Assembly (NCBI GenBank): GCA_025352265.1
Contig: JANXTS010000008.1
Coordinates: forward strand, 1-64,000
Source: Variovorax sp.
GTDB taxonomy: Bacteria; Pseudomonadota; Gammaproteobacteria; Burkholderiales; Burkholderiaceae_C
Length of the DNA: 64,000 nucleotides
Reading direction: 5' to 3'
Shown here piece after piece: positions 1-10,508 of the stretch (the first letter of the stretch is position 1; every line of letters starts with the position of its first letter). The notes beneath the pieces were generated by a model. The model had not been told where the DNA came from and did not search any database. It saw only the letters and a program-made list of their open reading frames with translations. Made by a program: the position numbers and the translations under genes.

Positions 1-1349
1 CGGCTGCCTCCGCGCCCGCCGCCGTGCCCAACAAGGGCGACGTCGCCTGGATGATCGTCGCCACGGCGCTGGTCATCATGATGTCGGTGCCGGCGCTGGC
101 CCTCTTCTACGGCGGCCTGGTGCGCAGCAAGAACATGCTGTCGGTGCTGATGCAGGTGATGGTCACGTTCTCGATGATCGTCGTGCTGTGGTGCGTGTAC
201 GGCTACAGCTTGGCGTTCACCGAAGGCAACGCCTTTATCGGCGGCTTCGACCGGCTGTTCATGAAGGGCCTGTTCAACCCGGTAGACGGTTCGTTCGCGA
301 TGGCGGCCACTTTCAGCAAGGGGGTCTACATCCCTGAATTGCTGTTCATGGCGTTCCAGGCGACCTTCGCCGGCATCACCTGCTGCCTGATCGTCGGCGC
401 CTTCGCCGAGCGCGCCAAGTTCTCGGCCGTGCTCGCGTTCATGGCGCTGTGGTTCACCTTCAGCTATGCGCCGATCGCGCACATGGTCTGGTTCTGGATG
501 GGCCCGGACGCTTATGCGACCAAGGACGTGGTCGACGCAATGAACGCGAAGGCCGGCTACCTCTGGCAGATGGGCGCGCTCGACTTCGCGGGCGGCACGG
601 TCGTGCACATCAACGCGGCGGTGGCCGGGCTGGTGGGGGCGTTCATGATCGGCAAGCGCGTCGGCTACGGCCGCGAGGCGTTCACGCCGCACTCGCTGAC
701 GCTGACGATGGTCGGCGCCGCGCTGCTGTGGGTCGGCTGGTTCGGCTTCAATGCCGGATCGGCGCTCGAAGCCGGCAACAGCGCCGTGCTCGCGTTCATG
801 AACACCTTCACCGCGACCGCCGGCGCGATGCTGGCGTGGTGCATCGGCGAAACGCTGACGAAGGGCAAGGCGTCGATGCTTGGCGCGGCCTCGGGTGCGG
901 TCGCGGGTCTGGTGGCGATCACGCCGGCCGCCGGCAACGTCGGCCTCATGGGCGCAATCATCATCGGCTTCGTCGCTGGCTTTGCTTGCCTCTGGGGTGT
1001 GACCGGTCTGAAGAAGCTGCTGGGTGCAGACGATTCGCTCGACGTTTTTGGCGTGCACGGTGTCGGCGGTATCGTCGGCGCATTGCTGACAGGTGTGTTC
1101 AATACGCAATCGCTCGGCGGCCCGGGCATCGTCGGCGACTGGGTCACGGCCAGCGTCGTCACCAGCGAAATCGGCCCACAGGTCTGGATCCAGCTCAAGG
1201 CTGTGGTGCTTACCATCGTGTGGTCGGGCGTGGTCTCGGTCATTGCTTACAAGATCGCCGACTTGACGATCGGTTTGCGTGTGACGGAAGAAGAAGAGCG
1301 CGAAGGCCTTGACATCTCTTCGCACGGCGAAACCGCATATAACAGGTAA
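1..1349 (+). CDS. amtB: Ammonium channel (Amt family), 5' end outside window
   Basis: Inner-membrane channel that conducts ammonium/ammonia. The reading frame is open from base 3 and runs through the GTG at 24, reading AASAPAA before VPNKGDVAWM, so the true start and probably a signal-peptide-like N-terminus lie upstream of the window. The visible part has about 11 hydrophobic segments, the pore-histidine regions HINAAVAGLVGAF and VHGVGGIVGALLTG, and the conserved cytoplasmic tail EGLDxxxHGExAY that GlnK/PII contacts in this family. Such genes are usually preceded by glnK, which cannot be seen here. A strong terminator follows about 100 bases after the stop. Confidence 0.93.
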   Translation, partial: AASAPAAVPNKGDVAWMIVATALVIMMSVPALALFYGGLVRSKNMLSVLMQVMVTFSMIVVLWCVYGYSLAFTEGNAFIGGFDRLFMKGLFNPVDGSFAMAATFSKGVYIPELLFMAFQATFAGITCCLIVGAFAERAKFSAVLAFMALWFTFSYAPIAHMVWFWMGPDAYATKDVVDAMNAKAGYLWQMGALDFAGGTVVHINAAVAGLVGAFMIGKRVGYGREAFTPHSLTLTMVGAALLWVGWFGFNAGSALEAGNSAVLAFMNTFTATAGAMLAWCIGETLTKGKASMLGAASGAVAGLVAITPAAGNVGLMGAIIIGFVAGFACLWGVTGLKKLLGADDSLDVFGVHGVGGIVGALLTGVFNTQSLGGPGIVGDWVTASVVTSEIGPQVWIQLKAVVLTIVWSGVVSVIAYKIADLTIGLRVTEEEEREGLDISSHGETAYNR

Positions 1350-1451
1350 TCCCCCAAGGGTTTTGCGCACTTCGTGTCGCTTTGCCCTCCCCCCTGCTGG
1401 GTGCGACACCAGCGGACCGGAAAAGCCGGATCCGCGGTGTCTCTGGAATTT

Positions 1452-1483
1452 AAAAAGGCCACCTTCGGGTGGCCTTTTTTTTT
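1452..1483 (+). terminator. Rho-independent terminator after amtB
   Basis: Perfect hairpin: stem AAAAAGGCCACC, loop TTCG, stem GGTGGCCTTTTT, continuing into further T residues. A-rich on the left arm and T-rich on the right, so it could work in both directions. It separates amtB from the SMP-30 gene. Confidence 0.9.
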
Positions 1484-1508
1484 GGGGTCGGTGACGCACA
1501 ATTGCGTT

Positions 1509-2435
1509 ATGTGGACCACGCTTGACGACAGCCTTTGCGAACTTGGTGAATCGCCGTTTTGGCACCCGGGCGAACGATCTCTCTACTGGCTCGACATTGC
1601 TGGACGAGCTGTGTTGCGAACTCGGGGTGATGTAGGTGCCGCCGCTGCTACCGTCGAGCGATGGGCATTGCCCAGTGAACCGGGGTGCATGGCGCCAGCG
1701 CGGCGCGACGGGCTGGTCATCGCGCTGCGTGACGGGATCTATCGGGCAAAGACCTGGGGCGGCAAGCTGACGCAACTGGTCGGTGTCGACTACGACACCC
1801 GCACCATGCGCTTCAACGACGGCAAGTGCGATCCGCTCGGGCGCTTTTGGGCGGGCACGCTGAACGAAGCCAAAGACATACCGAACGCCGAGCTGTATTG
1901 CCTGGACATGCGCGAAGGACGCGCACCGGCTTTGCTGCGCATGGCCGGTGAGGCCACTACCTCCAACGGCCTGGCGTTCTCGCCCGATGCTCGCACCATG
2001 TACTGGTCCGACACAGCGGCGCACGTGATCCACGCTTGGGATTGGGTAGGCGATGCCAACACCCTTACGCGGCCGCACATGTTCCAAAAATTCGCCGCCA
2101 AGCCCGCTGGTTGGACGCCATCGTCTCCGGTGCGCTACGCCGGTCGCCCCGACGGCGCCACGGTCGATGCCGAGGGCCACTACTGGGCTGCGATGTACGA
2201 GGGAGGGCAACTGCTGCGCTTCGCACCCGATGGCAAGCAAGTCGGCGCCATCGCGACACCGGTGCAGTGTCCGACCATGCCGTGCCTCGGCGGCGACGAC
2301 CTGCGTACGCTCTTCGTCACCAGCGCACGCAAGGGGCGTCCCGCCGAAGAGCTGGAAGAACGCCCGGCGTCTGGCTGCGTCGTATCGATGCGCGTCGACG
2401 CACCGGGGCTGCCGGTGGCATTCTTCGAAGATTGA
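1509..2435 (+). CDS. SMP-30/gluconolactonase family sugar-lactone hydrolase
   Basis: Predicted cytoplasmic metal-dependent lactonase of the SMP-30/gluconolactonase/LRE family (308 aa, normal length). The frame is open further upstream through the terminator, so the ATG at 1509 (MWTTLDDSLCELGESPFW) is preferred: it puts the conserved metal-ligand glutamate in GESPFW at residue 14. Other family blocks are FNDGKCDPLGRFWAGT, TTSNGLAFSPD and GRPDGATVDAEGHYW, which contribute the Asn and Asp ligands of the six-bladed propeller. The exact lactone is not predictable. It ends 4 bases before glcE, suggesting co-transcription; a lactonase inside a glycolate oxidase operon is not a standard arrangement. 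Confidence 0.88.
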   Translation: MWTTLDDSLCELGESPFWHPGERSLYWLDIAGRAVLRTRGDVGAAAATVERWALPSEPGCMAPARRDGLVIALRDGIYRAKTWGGKLTQLVGVDYDTRTMRFNDGKCDPLGRFWAGTLNEAKDIPNAELYCLDMREGRAPALLRMAGEATTSNGLAFSPDARTMYWSDTAAHVIHAWDWVGDANTLTRPHMFQKFAAKPAGWTPSSPVRYAGRPDGATVDAEGHYWAAMYEGGQLLRFAPDGKQVGAIATPVQCPTMPCLGGDDLRTLFVTSARKGRPAEELEERPASGCVVSMRVDAPGLPVAFFED

Positions 2436-2439
2436 TGCG

Positions 2440-3603
2440 ATGACCAACCCTATCGAACTCCAACGCATCGTCGACCGCGTGCGCGCCGCTGCGGCCGACG
2501 CTACGCCGCTCGACATCCGTGGCGGCGGCACCAAAAATTTCTACGGTGAGGTCGCTTTGGGCGAGCCACTCGTCACCAGCGAGCTCACCGGCATCACGAG
2601 TTATGAACCGAGCGAACTGGTCGTCACCGTGCGCGCCGGAACGCCGCTCGCCGAACTGGAGGCGCTGCTCGCCGACCAGGGTCAGTGTTTGCCCTTCGAG
2701 CCACCGCGCTTCTCGCATCCAGCGAACCCCGGAGTGCGCGGCGGCACCGTCGGCGGCATGGTCGCTGCAGGCCTGAGCGGGCCGTCGCGCGCCAGCGTCG
2801 GTGCGGTGCGCGACTACGTGCTCGGCGCCACGCTGGTCGATGGTCGCGGTGAGGTGCTGCACTTCGGCGGCACCGTCATGAAAAACGTCGCGGGGTACGA
2901 CGTCTCGCGCGTACTGGCTGGGTCGCTCGGCACGCTGGGCGTCATCGCTGAAGTGAGCCTCAAGGTGCTGCCCGTTGCGCCCGCTGAAGCCACGATTGAA
3001 TTTGAATGCGATCAGGCCGATGCCTTGCGACTGCTCAATGAATGGGGCGGCCGGCCACTGCCGTTGAATGCCAGCCTGTGGCGACTGCGTGAGGGTGTCG
3101 GCGTGTTGTCGCTGCGTTTGCGCGGTGCAGTGGCGGCGGTCGAAGCGGCGTGTCGCCATCTGGGTGGTGCTGTGCAGGAAGCGGGTCCGGCCGAGGCCGG
3201 CTGGCGGTCGTTGCGCGATCAGCAGCATCCGTGGTTCGCCGACCGTGCGATGAATGGTGGGCCTGCTGCGTCCAACGCGGATGACCTCTGGCGGCTGTCC
3301 GTACCGCAGACTGCATCCGTGCTCGCACTCGATGGCTCGCCCTGGATCGAATGGCATGGTGGCCAGCGTTGGTACCAGGCCGCGTCCGGACAGGCTTCTC
3401 GCATGCGTGAAACAGCCCGCGCGGTCGGTGGGCACGCAACGCTGTTCAGGGCGGGCGGACGTACCGAAGCGACCGATACGAGCGAGCCGGCTTCAAGGTT
3501 CGATGCGCTGAGCGCTCCCCTGGCACGCATTCATCGAGCCCTCATGAAAGAGTTCGACCCGCACAACATCTTCAATCGCGACCGGTTGCTGTCGGCAGGC
3601 TGA
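2440..3603 (+). CDS. glcE: Glycolate oxidase FAD-binding subunit GlcE
   Basis: Subunit of the GlcDEF glycolate dehydrogenase, which oxidises glycolate to glyoxylate at the membrane and passes electrons to the respiratory chain. 387 aa from the ATG at 2440. The N-terminal half is a PCMH-type FAD-binding fold: IRGGGTKNFYG, GTVGGMVAAGLSGPSR and GGTVMKNVAGYDVSRVLAGS are characteristic of GlcE. The last residues HNIFNRDRL match the C-terminus of the family. It follows the SMP-30 gene by 4 bases and precedes glcF by 67. The catalytic subunit gene glcD is not in the window between amtB and glcE, so it must be elsewhere. Confidence 0.93.
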   Translation: MTNPIELQRIVDRVRAAAADATPLDIRGGGTKNFYGEVALGEPLVTSELTGITSYEPSELVVTVRAGTPLAELEALLADQGQCLPFEPPRFSHPANPGVRGGTVGGMVAAGLSGPSRASVGAVRDYVLGATLVDGRGEVLHFGGTVMKNVAGYDVSRVLAGSLGTLGVIAEVSLKVLPVAPAEATIEFECDQADALRLLNEWGGRPLPLNASLWRLREGVGVLSLRLRGAVAAVEAACRHLGGAVQEAGPAEAGWRSLRDQQHPWFADRAMNGGPAASNADDLWRLSVPQTASVLALDGSPWIEWHGGQRWYQAASGQASRMRETARAVGGHATLFRAGGRTEATDTSEPASRFDALSAPLARIHRALMKEFDPHNIFNRDRLLSAG

Positions 3604-3670
3604 GTCAACAGCCTTTCGGCCACCGTCGTCAGTTATTTAAGCCAGCCATTGCCGCCAGCCAACACCCGAC

Positions 3671-4900
3671 ATGCAAACTGAACTCGCCCCCGAATTTCTT
3701 GACACCGCGGACGGACTGGAAGCCGAAGCCATCTTGCGCAAGTGCGTGCACTGCGGCTTCTGCAACGCGACCTGCCCGACCTATCAGTTGTTGGGCGATG
3801 AGCTCGATGGTCCACGGGGTCGCATCTACCTTATCAAGCAGGTGCTCGAAGGCAAGGCGCCGACGCGCAGCACGCAACTGCATCTCGACCGTTGCCTGAC
3901 CTGCCGAAATTGCGAAACGACCTGCCCGAGCGGTGTCCAGTACGGCCACTTGGTCGACATCGGCCGCAAGATCGTCGACCAGAAAGTGCCGCGTCCTGCG
4001 ATGGAATCCGCCACGCGCTGGTTGTTGAAAGAAGGACTTCCATCGCCACTGTTTGGCACGGCCATGAAGGTCGGCCAGGCCGTGCGCGGACTGCTGCCCG
4101 ACGCGCTGAAAGCCAAAGTGCCCGCCAAGCAGGACGCCGGTATCTGGCCGACGACTCAGCACGCGCGCAAGGTGCTCATGCTGGCCGGTTGCGTGCAGCC
4201 CGCGATGATGCCGAACATCAACAGCGCGACCGCGCGCGTGCTCGATGCTGCGGGCATCCAGGCCGTCATCGCCAAGGAGGCGGGCTGCTGCGGTGCCTTG
4301 AAATTTCACCTTAACGACCAGGAAGGTGGCAAGGCGAACATGCGCGCGAATATCGATGCCTGGTGGCCGCAAGTCGAACGTGACGAAGTCGAAGCCATCG
4401 TTATGAACGCGTCCGGCTGCGGCGTTACGGTGCGCGAGTACGGGCACATCCTGCGCGACGACCCGACGTACGCAGCCAAAGCCCGACGCATCAGTGAACT
4501 AACCAAAGATCTGAGCGAGCTGTTGCCCGATCTGGTGCCCGTGCTGAAGGCGCGTGTGAAGCCGCCCGAGGGTGTGATCGCATTTCACCCTCCCTGCACG
4601 TTGCAGCACGGGCAAAAGCTTCGTGGAGGCGTCGAGGTCAATCTGCGCGCATTGGGTTTCGATGTACGAGTTGCTTTCAACGAAGCGCATCTTTGCTGCG
4701 GTTCGGCCGGAACGTATTCTGTGCTGCAACCCGAGATCGCTTATTCGCTGCGCGACCGCAAGCTCGGCAATCTGAACCAGCTCCAGCCGAGCGTCATCGC
4801 CTCGGCCAACATCGGCTGCATCACGCATCTGCAAAGTGGCAGTGGTGTGCCGGTGAAGCACTGGATCGAATTGCTCGACGCTGCGATTCGTGCGCGTTGA
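3671..4900 (+). CDS. glcF: Glycolate oxidase iron-sulfur subunit GlcF
   Basis: Iron-sulfur electron-transfer subunit of glycolate dehydrogenase, 409 aa. Two 4Fe-4S ferredoxin motifs lie near the N-terminus: C25-x2-C28-x2-C31-x3-C35 in KCVHCGFCNATCP and C75-x2-C78-x2-C81-x3-C85 in RCLTCRNCETTCP. The C-terminal half has two cysteine-rich CCG-type domains (EAGCCGALKFHL and AHLCCGSAGTYS), as in GlcF and heterodisulfide reductase-like proteins. Downstream is a 248-base gap that holds the promoter region of the adhesin gene. Confidence 0.95.
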   Translation: MQTELAPEFLDTADGLEAEAILRKCVHCGFCNATCPTYQLLGDELDGPRGRIYLIKQVLEGKAPTRSTQLHLDRCLTCRNCETTCPSGVQYGHLVDIGRKIVDQKVPRPAMESATRWLLKEGLPSPLFGTAMKVGQAVRGLLPDALKAKVPAKQDAGIWPTTQHARKVLMLAGCVQPAMMPNINSATARVLDAAGIQAVIAKEAGCCGALKFHLNDQEGGKANMRANIDAWWPQVERDEVEAIVMNASGCGVTVREYGHILRDDPTYAAKARRISELTKDLSELLPDLVPVLKARVKPPEGVIAFHPPCTLQHGQKLRGGVEVNLRALGFDVRVAFNEAHLCCGSAGTYSVLQPEIAYSLRDRKLGNLNQLQPSVIASANIGCITHLQSGSGVPVKHWIELLDAAIRAR

Positions 4901-4977
4901 CGCGGCAGTCAGGGTGCAGTCGAAGAAGCATCTCGGCGGCATCTACCAACACTTAATTTCTTTTTAGAAACATTGAG

Positions 4978-5007
4978 TTGACAATTGCGGGCAACGCAAT
5001 TGATAAA
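4978..5007 (+). promoter_or_regulatory. Sigma-70-like promoter with embedded palindrome upstream of the adhesin
   Basis: TTGACA at 4978-4983 and GATAAA at 5002-5007 are 18 bases apart, a credible -35/-10 pair. The spacer is almost filled by a perfect inverted repeat, CAATTGCG-GGCAA-CGCAATTG (4982-5002), overlapping both boxes. A protein bound there would occlude RNA polymerase. The adhesin start codon is about 140 bases downstream. The rest of 4901-5148 shows no gene. Confidence 0.5.
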
Positions 5008-5148
5008 TGCTTCACGCATCGTTAAAGAGAGTTTCCGCTCCGCCTGAGACCGCGACTTAGTGCCCACGTCTCGCGAGAATGCGACCAGATACTCGCGCCC
5101 CACTGCCAAGGCACTTTTTGACCGCGGCATCAATCAGGGGAAGCGACG

Positions 5149-8100
5149 ATGAACCGGTCATTCAAGAGCATTTGGAGCGAGGCGCAGGGCGCGTGGGTCG
5201 CGGTATCGGAAGTTGCTGGAGGGCGCGGGAAAAAGAGTCGCAGTGGCGCGGCTGTACTGTCCGGTCTTGCGCTTGGCACTGCACTGCTGGCTGCGCCTCT
5301 GCTGGTGGGTGCGCAACAAACGATCGGTAATCCCCCTGGTGCGCCCGACCCGTCCGCGCTGCTGGACTTGAGGTCATCAGCGGCGCCGGGGGCCCGTGGC
5401 CTATTGAATGCCCGGGTGCCACTGACCGGTTTCACCGACCAAGCCAGCTTTAATGGCGGCGTCGTTGCCAAAGGCTTGACGGTTTTCAACACGGCAACGG
5501 TCGGCAACATGACGCCCGGCCTGTACACCTGGAATGGCAGCCAGTGGATCTCCAACAGCGAGGTGCCCTACGTTCATACCAATTCGGCGGTGGTGGGCAA
5601 TTCGACGCTGGGCAATTCGGGCGCCATCGGCGGAGAAAGCATCGCTGTCGGCGCCAATGCAAAGGCCTCGGGTAACCAAAGCATAGCCATCGGGCGGGAC
5701 ACGCAGGCAGCCGGTGACTACACCACTAGCATGGGATACCTTGCTGGCGCCGGCGCGCCGGCTGCGATCACTACATCCAACACGTCAATAGGCAGCAAGG
5801 CGGGTCAATACACCACGGTAACCCCAACCAATGTCACCGGTTACAACGTCGCGCTCGGCGCGGAAAGTGGCAACAACGTTGACGGCAGCTACAACGTCGG
5901 AATCCAGCAACAGGCAGGCACGAATGTCGTCGGCCTTCAAAATGTGGCGATTGGTCGTGGCGCGGGCCGAGGCGTCAACGGCAGCAACAACGTTGCGCTC
6001 GGACGATCAGCGGGCGTTGGAAGTACTGCGGTACCGTTTAGCAACACCGTAGCCATTGGAAACGCCGCCGGTGTGGGCGCCGACAACGCAATTGCTATTG
6101 GCACCAGTGCTAGAGCCATCGGCGCGTCGTCCATCTCGATCGGTACCGGCAACATCGTCAACGGCGACCGTTCGGGCGCCATTGGCGACCCGACCACCAT
6201 CACCGGCACGGATTCGTATTCAATCGGTAACAACAACACCATCAACGCCAACAACGCCTTTGTGCTGGGCAACAACGTGACGATTGCCGCGGGGCTCGAC
6301 GGCGCCGTCGGAATTGGGAACAACAGCACGGTGGCGGCATCGAAGGTGGCTTCGTACAACCCCGGCACGGGCACTGTGGTCGGCACGGCGATAGGCAGCA
6401 ACGTGGTCAGCGTGGGTGCTGCGGGCGCCGAGCGCCGCATTACCAACGTGGCCGCTGGCGGTGCGGACACCGACGCGGTCAATGTCAGCCAGTTGACTGC
6501 ATTGAGCCAAGTCGTTGCCACCGGGAAAATCAAATTCTTCAGTGTCAACTCCGTGGTTGGTGGAAATGCAGACAACCTCGGCGCCACCGGCCTGGATGCC
6601 ATCGCCATCGGTAGAGACGCGACCGCGGCGGGCGACACCACGGTTGCGCTGGGCTCCGACGCAACCGGCTCGGGCAAGCAGGCAGTGGCCATCGGACTAA
6701 GGGCGCGGGCTTCTGAGCAGCAGTCGATTGCCATCGGCAGCGATACGCACGCCACAGACTTTTACGCCACGGCGGTCGGCACCGGCAGCGAAGCGACGAA
6801 TGCTTTCACCACCGCCGTGGGTGCCGGAAATATTGTCAGCGGAGTCTTCAGCAGCGGCATCGGTAACCAAAACACTGTGAGCGGAAACAGCTCGACGGCG
6901 GTCGGCGCAGGCAACACCATCAACGCCAACAACGCCTTTGTGCTGGGCAACAACGTGACGATTGCCGCAGGACTGGACGGCGCCGTTGGCATCGGCAACA
7001 ACAGCACGGTGACGGCATCGACGGTGGCGTCGTACAACCCCGGTACGGGCAATGTGAGCGGCACGGCCATCGGCAGTAACGTTGTCAGCGTGGGCAGCGT
7101 GAGCGGAGAGCGGCGTATTACCAATGTGGCTGCTGGCGGGGCTGACACTGACGCCGTCAATGTGAGTCAACTCAAGGCGGTCAGCGCTGCGACATCTGCG
7201 ATCGACTTCCCGATTCGGTCAGGTAACGCCGGCCCTTACGTAACGGCGGCGACGGGCAAAGACAGCCTTGCAGTCGGCGCAACGGCTGCGGCCACCAGCG
7301 GCGCCGGTACGGCTGTGGGCGAAGCGAGTCGCGCCTATTCTTTTTCGACTGCCCTGGGCTACAACGCCAACGCGTCAGGCCCGAACAGCATGGCGCTTGG
7401 TGCTAGCAGCAAAGCGATGGGCGTGCAGCAAACCGTTCTGGGGACAAACGCCCAGGCGGACATTCTTTCAACTGAGTCGGTTGTCGTTGGACGGGGTGCC
7501 TCGGCGATCAACTCCGCTTTCAGTACGGTCGTCGGCACTGGCGCCAGTGCCGTTGGCAATACCAACTCGGTCTTCGGTTACAAGGCTTCTTCAATCAACG
7601 TCAATAATGCCATCGCGATGGGCGACGGTGCTTCGGTGACGGGCTCGGCAGGCATTGCGCTCGGCTCCGGAGCCGAGGCAACGGGCAATATGACAACGGC
7701 CATCGGTGTGGGTGCCGCCTCAAACGGCGTTACGGGCATCGCGCTAGGCACCAACGCCGTGAATACTGTCGACAACTCGGTTGCGTTGGGCGCCAACGCG
7801 TTCGACAGCGCTGCATTCAGCAAAACGACTGCGGGGACAACGACCTATAACAGCAGCGTTATCAACGGCACAACCTACAACTACGCTGGTGGCGCTCCGA
7901 TCGGGGTGGTGTCGGTCGGTAGTCCTGGCGCAGAGCGCCGCATCCAAAACCTTGCGGCCGGACAGATTTCCGCCACAAGCACCGATGCAGTCAATGGTAG
8001 TCAGCTGTATGCGGTTGGCAACTCAATTACTTCTACGATTACGGCAGGTCAGACGCATTACTACAGCGTCAACGATGGCGGCACGCAAGGCGGTAACTAC

Positions 8101-10446
8101 GCCAACGACGGGGCGACTGGCGTCAACGCATTGGCCGCTGGTGTCGGCGCAACTTCCAAGGGCGCGGGCGGTATTGCCCAGGGTTTCGGCGCGGCTTCGG
8201 GGCAAGAAGCCAATAATCTGGCTATCGGGACTGGTGCAAGCGCGCAGGGTCCCGGCTCCCTCGCTTTTGGCTACCCCACAGGTTCTTCGATAGCCATCGG
8301 CAACAACGCGAAGACTTTGAATGGCGCAGCGATTGCGGTCGGCATGAATGCCGTTTCGGCCGGGTTTGGGGTGGCCATGGGCGCTAACGCAAGCGCATCG
8401 CAGTCGAATGCTATTGCCATCGGACATGATGCCTTTGCATTGGTCCAAACAGTAGCAATTGGTGTGGACGCTGGCAGAGGCAGCACGATTTTTCAGAGCG
8501 TCGTCATAGGCCCCGGCGCCGGATTTGCTAGCAAAGGCTCAGCTCAAACCATCGTCGGGATCAATGCCGGAACGAATGTTTCAGGCAGTCAAAATACCTT
8601 GCTGGGTGCGGGCGCCGGTGCCAACCAGCACGGCTCGCCCAATACTGCAGTGGGCCTTTCCGGAACCAGTACCAACGGCAACTTCAACACAGCGCTGGGG
8701 AACGGCGGCAATTTCGTGACCGGCGACAGCAACTTGTCTGCCGGTGAAGTTACTGGCTGGAGCGTGACCGGTTCACGTAACGTTGCATTGGGCAACCATG
8801 CCGGCAGCGACATCGTAGGCAGTGACAACATTTCCATCGGCACCTACGCGGGCGCGGCGACGGCAGCTGACACTATAAGTATTGGAAGAAACTCGACGCC
8901 GAGTGCAAATAACGCCGTTGCTATCGGCAAGGGAACGCAGGCATTCAACGCAAACGATGTTGCGCTCGGTTCGGACTCGGTTACGGCAACTGCAAACGCC
9001 ACGCCAACCGGCACCATCAACGGCACGACTTACACCTACGCCGGTGGTGCGCCAACCAGCGTGGTGAGCGTGGGCAGCGTCGGTAACGAGCGCCAGATCA
9101 CCAACGTAGCGGCGGGCCAGGTCACGGCCACCAGCACCGATGCAATCAACGGCTCGCAACTGTATGCGACCAACTCGGCAATCAGCAACGTCACCAACGG
9201 TGGCGGCATCAAGTACTTTCATGCGAACTCAACGGCTGCCGATTCGATCGCAGCCGGCCCAGAGAGCGTAGCGATCGGTCCTCAAGCTGTCGCAAATACT
9301 GCGGGTGGCGTGGCCCTGGGTTCGGGCGCCTTGTCGGATCGCACAATCGTCCAAGGCACTGGCACCTTCAGCAGCGGCTCGACCGCAGTGAGCTACAACA
9401 CCAACGACCGCACTTTGCTTGGCGCAGTGAGCGTCGGCAACAGCACCGGCTACCGCCAGATCATCAATGTCGCAGACGGCACCCAGGCCAGCGATGCGGT
9501 GACGGTGAGGCAATTGAGCGGTGCACTGGGCAGCATCACTGCCACGACGGGCAAGTACTTTCACGCCAATTCGACCGCTGCTGATTCGCTGGCGGTCGGT
9601 ACGGAGTCGGTGGCCATCGGCCCACAGACCGTGGTCAACGGTAACAACGGCATCGGCATCGGCAACGGTGCGACAGTGCAGACCAGCGCCACCAACGGCA
9701 TTGCCATCGGGACGGGCGCCAGCGTGACGCAGGTCGGCGGTGTCGCCTTGGGCGCAGGTTCCATTGCTGGCACAGCAGCCGGTGTCAAGGGTTATGTGCC
9801 AACCGGCGCCAGCACGGCGCAGACGGCGGCGGTCAATGCCACCACCAGCACGTTGGCAGGCGTGTCGGTCGGCAACGCAGCTACAGGCCAACTGCGCCAG
9901 ATCAACGGCGTTGCTGCCGGCTCGGTCGACAGCGACGCGGTCAACGTGAGCCAGTTGAAGGCGGTGCAGACCTCCGTTACCACTCTCGACAACAACGCGG
10001 TCAAGTACGACACGACTACTGCCGGCACGACCAACTACAACTCGGTCAACTTGGGCAACAGCAACTCGACCGGGCCGGTCACCCTGGGCAACGTCGCCAA
10101 CGGCGTGGCACCTTACGACGCGGTCAATGTGCAGCAGCTGACCGCCGGCGTCGCAAGTGCCAACGCTTACACCGATGCACGCGTCAACGGATTGCAGGGA
10201 AACATCGACGGCGTGGCACGGAAAGCCTATGCCGGCGTAGCGTCGGCGATGGCGCTTGAAAGCGCACCGTACATCGCGGGCAAGACGACCTACGCTGCCG
10301 GTGTGGGCTATTACCAAAGCCAGGGTGCAGTCGGCATCGCGTTGCGCCGCACGGCGGACAACGGCCGATGGAGCGTCACGGGTGGTGTGTCGGCGAGCGC
10401 AGGTGGCGTTGCAGTGCGTGCCGGCGTGTCGGGGATATGGAAATGA
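5149..10446 (+). CDS. Trimeric autotransporter adhesin (YadA-like)
   Basis: Outer-membrane-anchored, surface-exposed trimeric adhesin (type Vc secretion), 1765 aa. The N-terminus [21 protein letters not shown] is a clear ESPR extended signal region, followed by a hydrophobic core and cleavage near VGAQQ (about residue 57). The passenger is built from YadA-type head repeats ([17 protein letters not shown] and similar) separated by several necks of the form [17 protein letters not shown] followed by TDAVNVSQL. The last roughly 75 residues, from [17 protein letters not shown] to GVSGIWK, form the membrane anchor with an aromatic near the end. The ATG has a purine-rich ribosome site (AGGGGAAGCGACG). 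Next gene is a TpgA-like partner. Confidence 0.95.
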   Translation: MNRSFKSIWSEAQGAWVAVSEVAGGRGKKSRSGAAVLSGLALGTALLAAPLLVGAQQTIGNPPGAPDPSALLDLRSSAAPGARGLLNARVPLTGFTDQASFNGGVVAKGLTVFNTATVGNMTPGLYTWNGSQWISNSEVPYVHTNSAVVGNSTLGNSGAIGGESIAVGANAKASGNQSIAIGRDTQAAGDYTTSMGYLAGAGAPAAITTSNTSIGSKAGQYTTVTPTNVTGYNVALGAESGNNVDGSYNVGIQQQAGTNVVGLQNVAIGRGAGRGVNGSNNVALGRSAGVGSTAVPFSNTVAIGNAAGVGADNAIAIGTSARAIGASSISIGTGNIVNGDRSGAIGDPTTITGTDSYSIGNNNTINANNAFVLGNNVTIAAGLDGAVGIGNNSTVAASKVASYNPGTGTVVGTAIGSNVVSVGAAGAERRITNVAAGGADTDAVNVSQLTALSQVVATGKIKFFSVNSVVGGNADNLGATGLDAIAIGRDATAAGDTTVALGSDATGSGKQAVAIGLRARASEQQSIAIGSDTHATDFYATAVGTGSEATNAFTTAVGAGNIVSGVFSSGIGNQNTVSGNSSTAVGAGNTINANNAFVLGNNVTIAAGLDGAVGIGNNSTVTASTVASYNPGTGNVSGTAIGSNVVSVGSVSGERRITNVAAGGADTDAVNVSQLKAVSAATSAIDFPIRSGNAGPYVTAATGKDSLAVGATAAATSGAGTAVGEASRAYSFSTALGYNANASGPNSMALGASSKAMGVQQTVLGTNAQADILSTESVVVGRGASAINSAFSTVVGTGASAVGNTNSVFGYKASSINVNNAIAMGDGASVTGSAGIALGSGAEATGNMTTAIGVGAASNGVTGIALGTNAVNTVDNSVALGANAFDSAAFSKTTAGTTTYNSSVINGTTYNYAGGAPIGVVSVGSPGAERRIQNLAAGQISATSTDAVNGSQLYAVGNSITSTITAGQTHYYSVNDGGTQGGNYANDGATGVNALAAGVGATSKGAGGIAQGFGAASGQEANNLAIGTGASAQGPGSLAFGYPTGSSIAIGNNAKTLNGAAIAVGMNAVSAGFGVAMGANASASQSNAIAIGHDAFALVQTVAIGVDAGRGSTIFQSVVIGPGAGFASKGSAQTIVGINAGTNVSGSQNTLLGAGAGANQHGSPNTAVGLSGTSTNGNFNTALGNGGNFVTGDSNLSAGEVTGWSVTGSRNVALGNHAGSDIVGSDNISIGTYAGAATAADTISIGRNSTPSANNAVAIGKGTQAFNANDVALGSDSVTATANATPTGTINGTTYTYAGGAPTSVVSVGSVGNERQITNVAAGQVTATSTDAINGSQLYATNSAISNVTNGGGIKYFHANSTAADSIAAGPESVAIGPQAVANTAGGVALGSGALSDRTIVQGTGTFSSGSTAVSYNTNDRTLLGAVSVGNSTGYRQIINVADGTQASDAVTVRQLSGALGSITATTGKYFHANSTAADSLAVGTESVAIGPQTVVNGNNGIGIGNGATVQTSATNGIAIGTGASVTQVGGVALGAGSIAGTAAGVKGYVPTGASTAQTAAVNATTSTLAGVSVGNAATGQLRQINGVAAGSVDSDAVNVSQLKAVQTSVTTLDNNAVKYDTTTAGTTNYNSVNLGNSNSTGPVTLGNVANGVAPYDAVNVQQLTAGVASANAYTDARVNGLQGNIDGVARKAYAGVASAMALESAPYIAGKTTYAAGVGYYQSQGAVGIALRRTADNGRWSVTGGVSASAGGVAVRAGVSGIWK
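6234..6290 (+). repeat. 57-bp perfect direct repeat, copy 1 (adhesin head module)
   Basis: These 57 bases are identical to 6912-6968. The distance is 678 bases, exactly 226 codons, so reading frame is kept. Protein similarity continues beyond the repeat through the following neck, which points to a duplicated head-neck module. Confidence 0.9.
6912..6968 (+). repeat. 57-bp perfect direct repeat, copy 2 (adhesin head module)
   Basis: Second copy of the 6234-6290 segment, coding for the same [19 protein letters not shown] stretch. Recombination between the copies would remove 226 residues in frame. Confidence 0.9.
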
Positions 10447-10508
10447 GCAAAAAGATCGCTAACGACCTTCTTCGCACTTTTTCTTCCACTTCTCCGGAGC
10501 CTCACACC

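Noticed and set aside
5162..10317. Several long antisense open frames under the adhesin gene, up to about 360 codons on the minus strand.
   Set aside because: They mirror the repeated, stop-poor high-GC adhesin sequence, have biased low-complexity products and no ribosome sites or family motifs.
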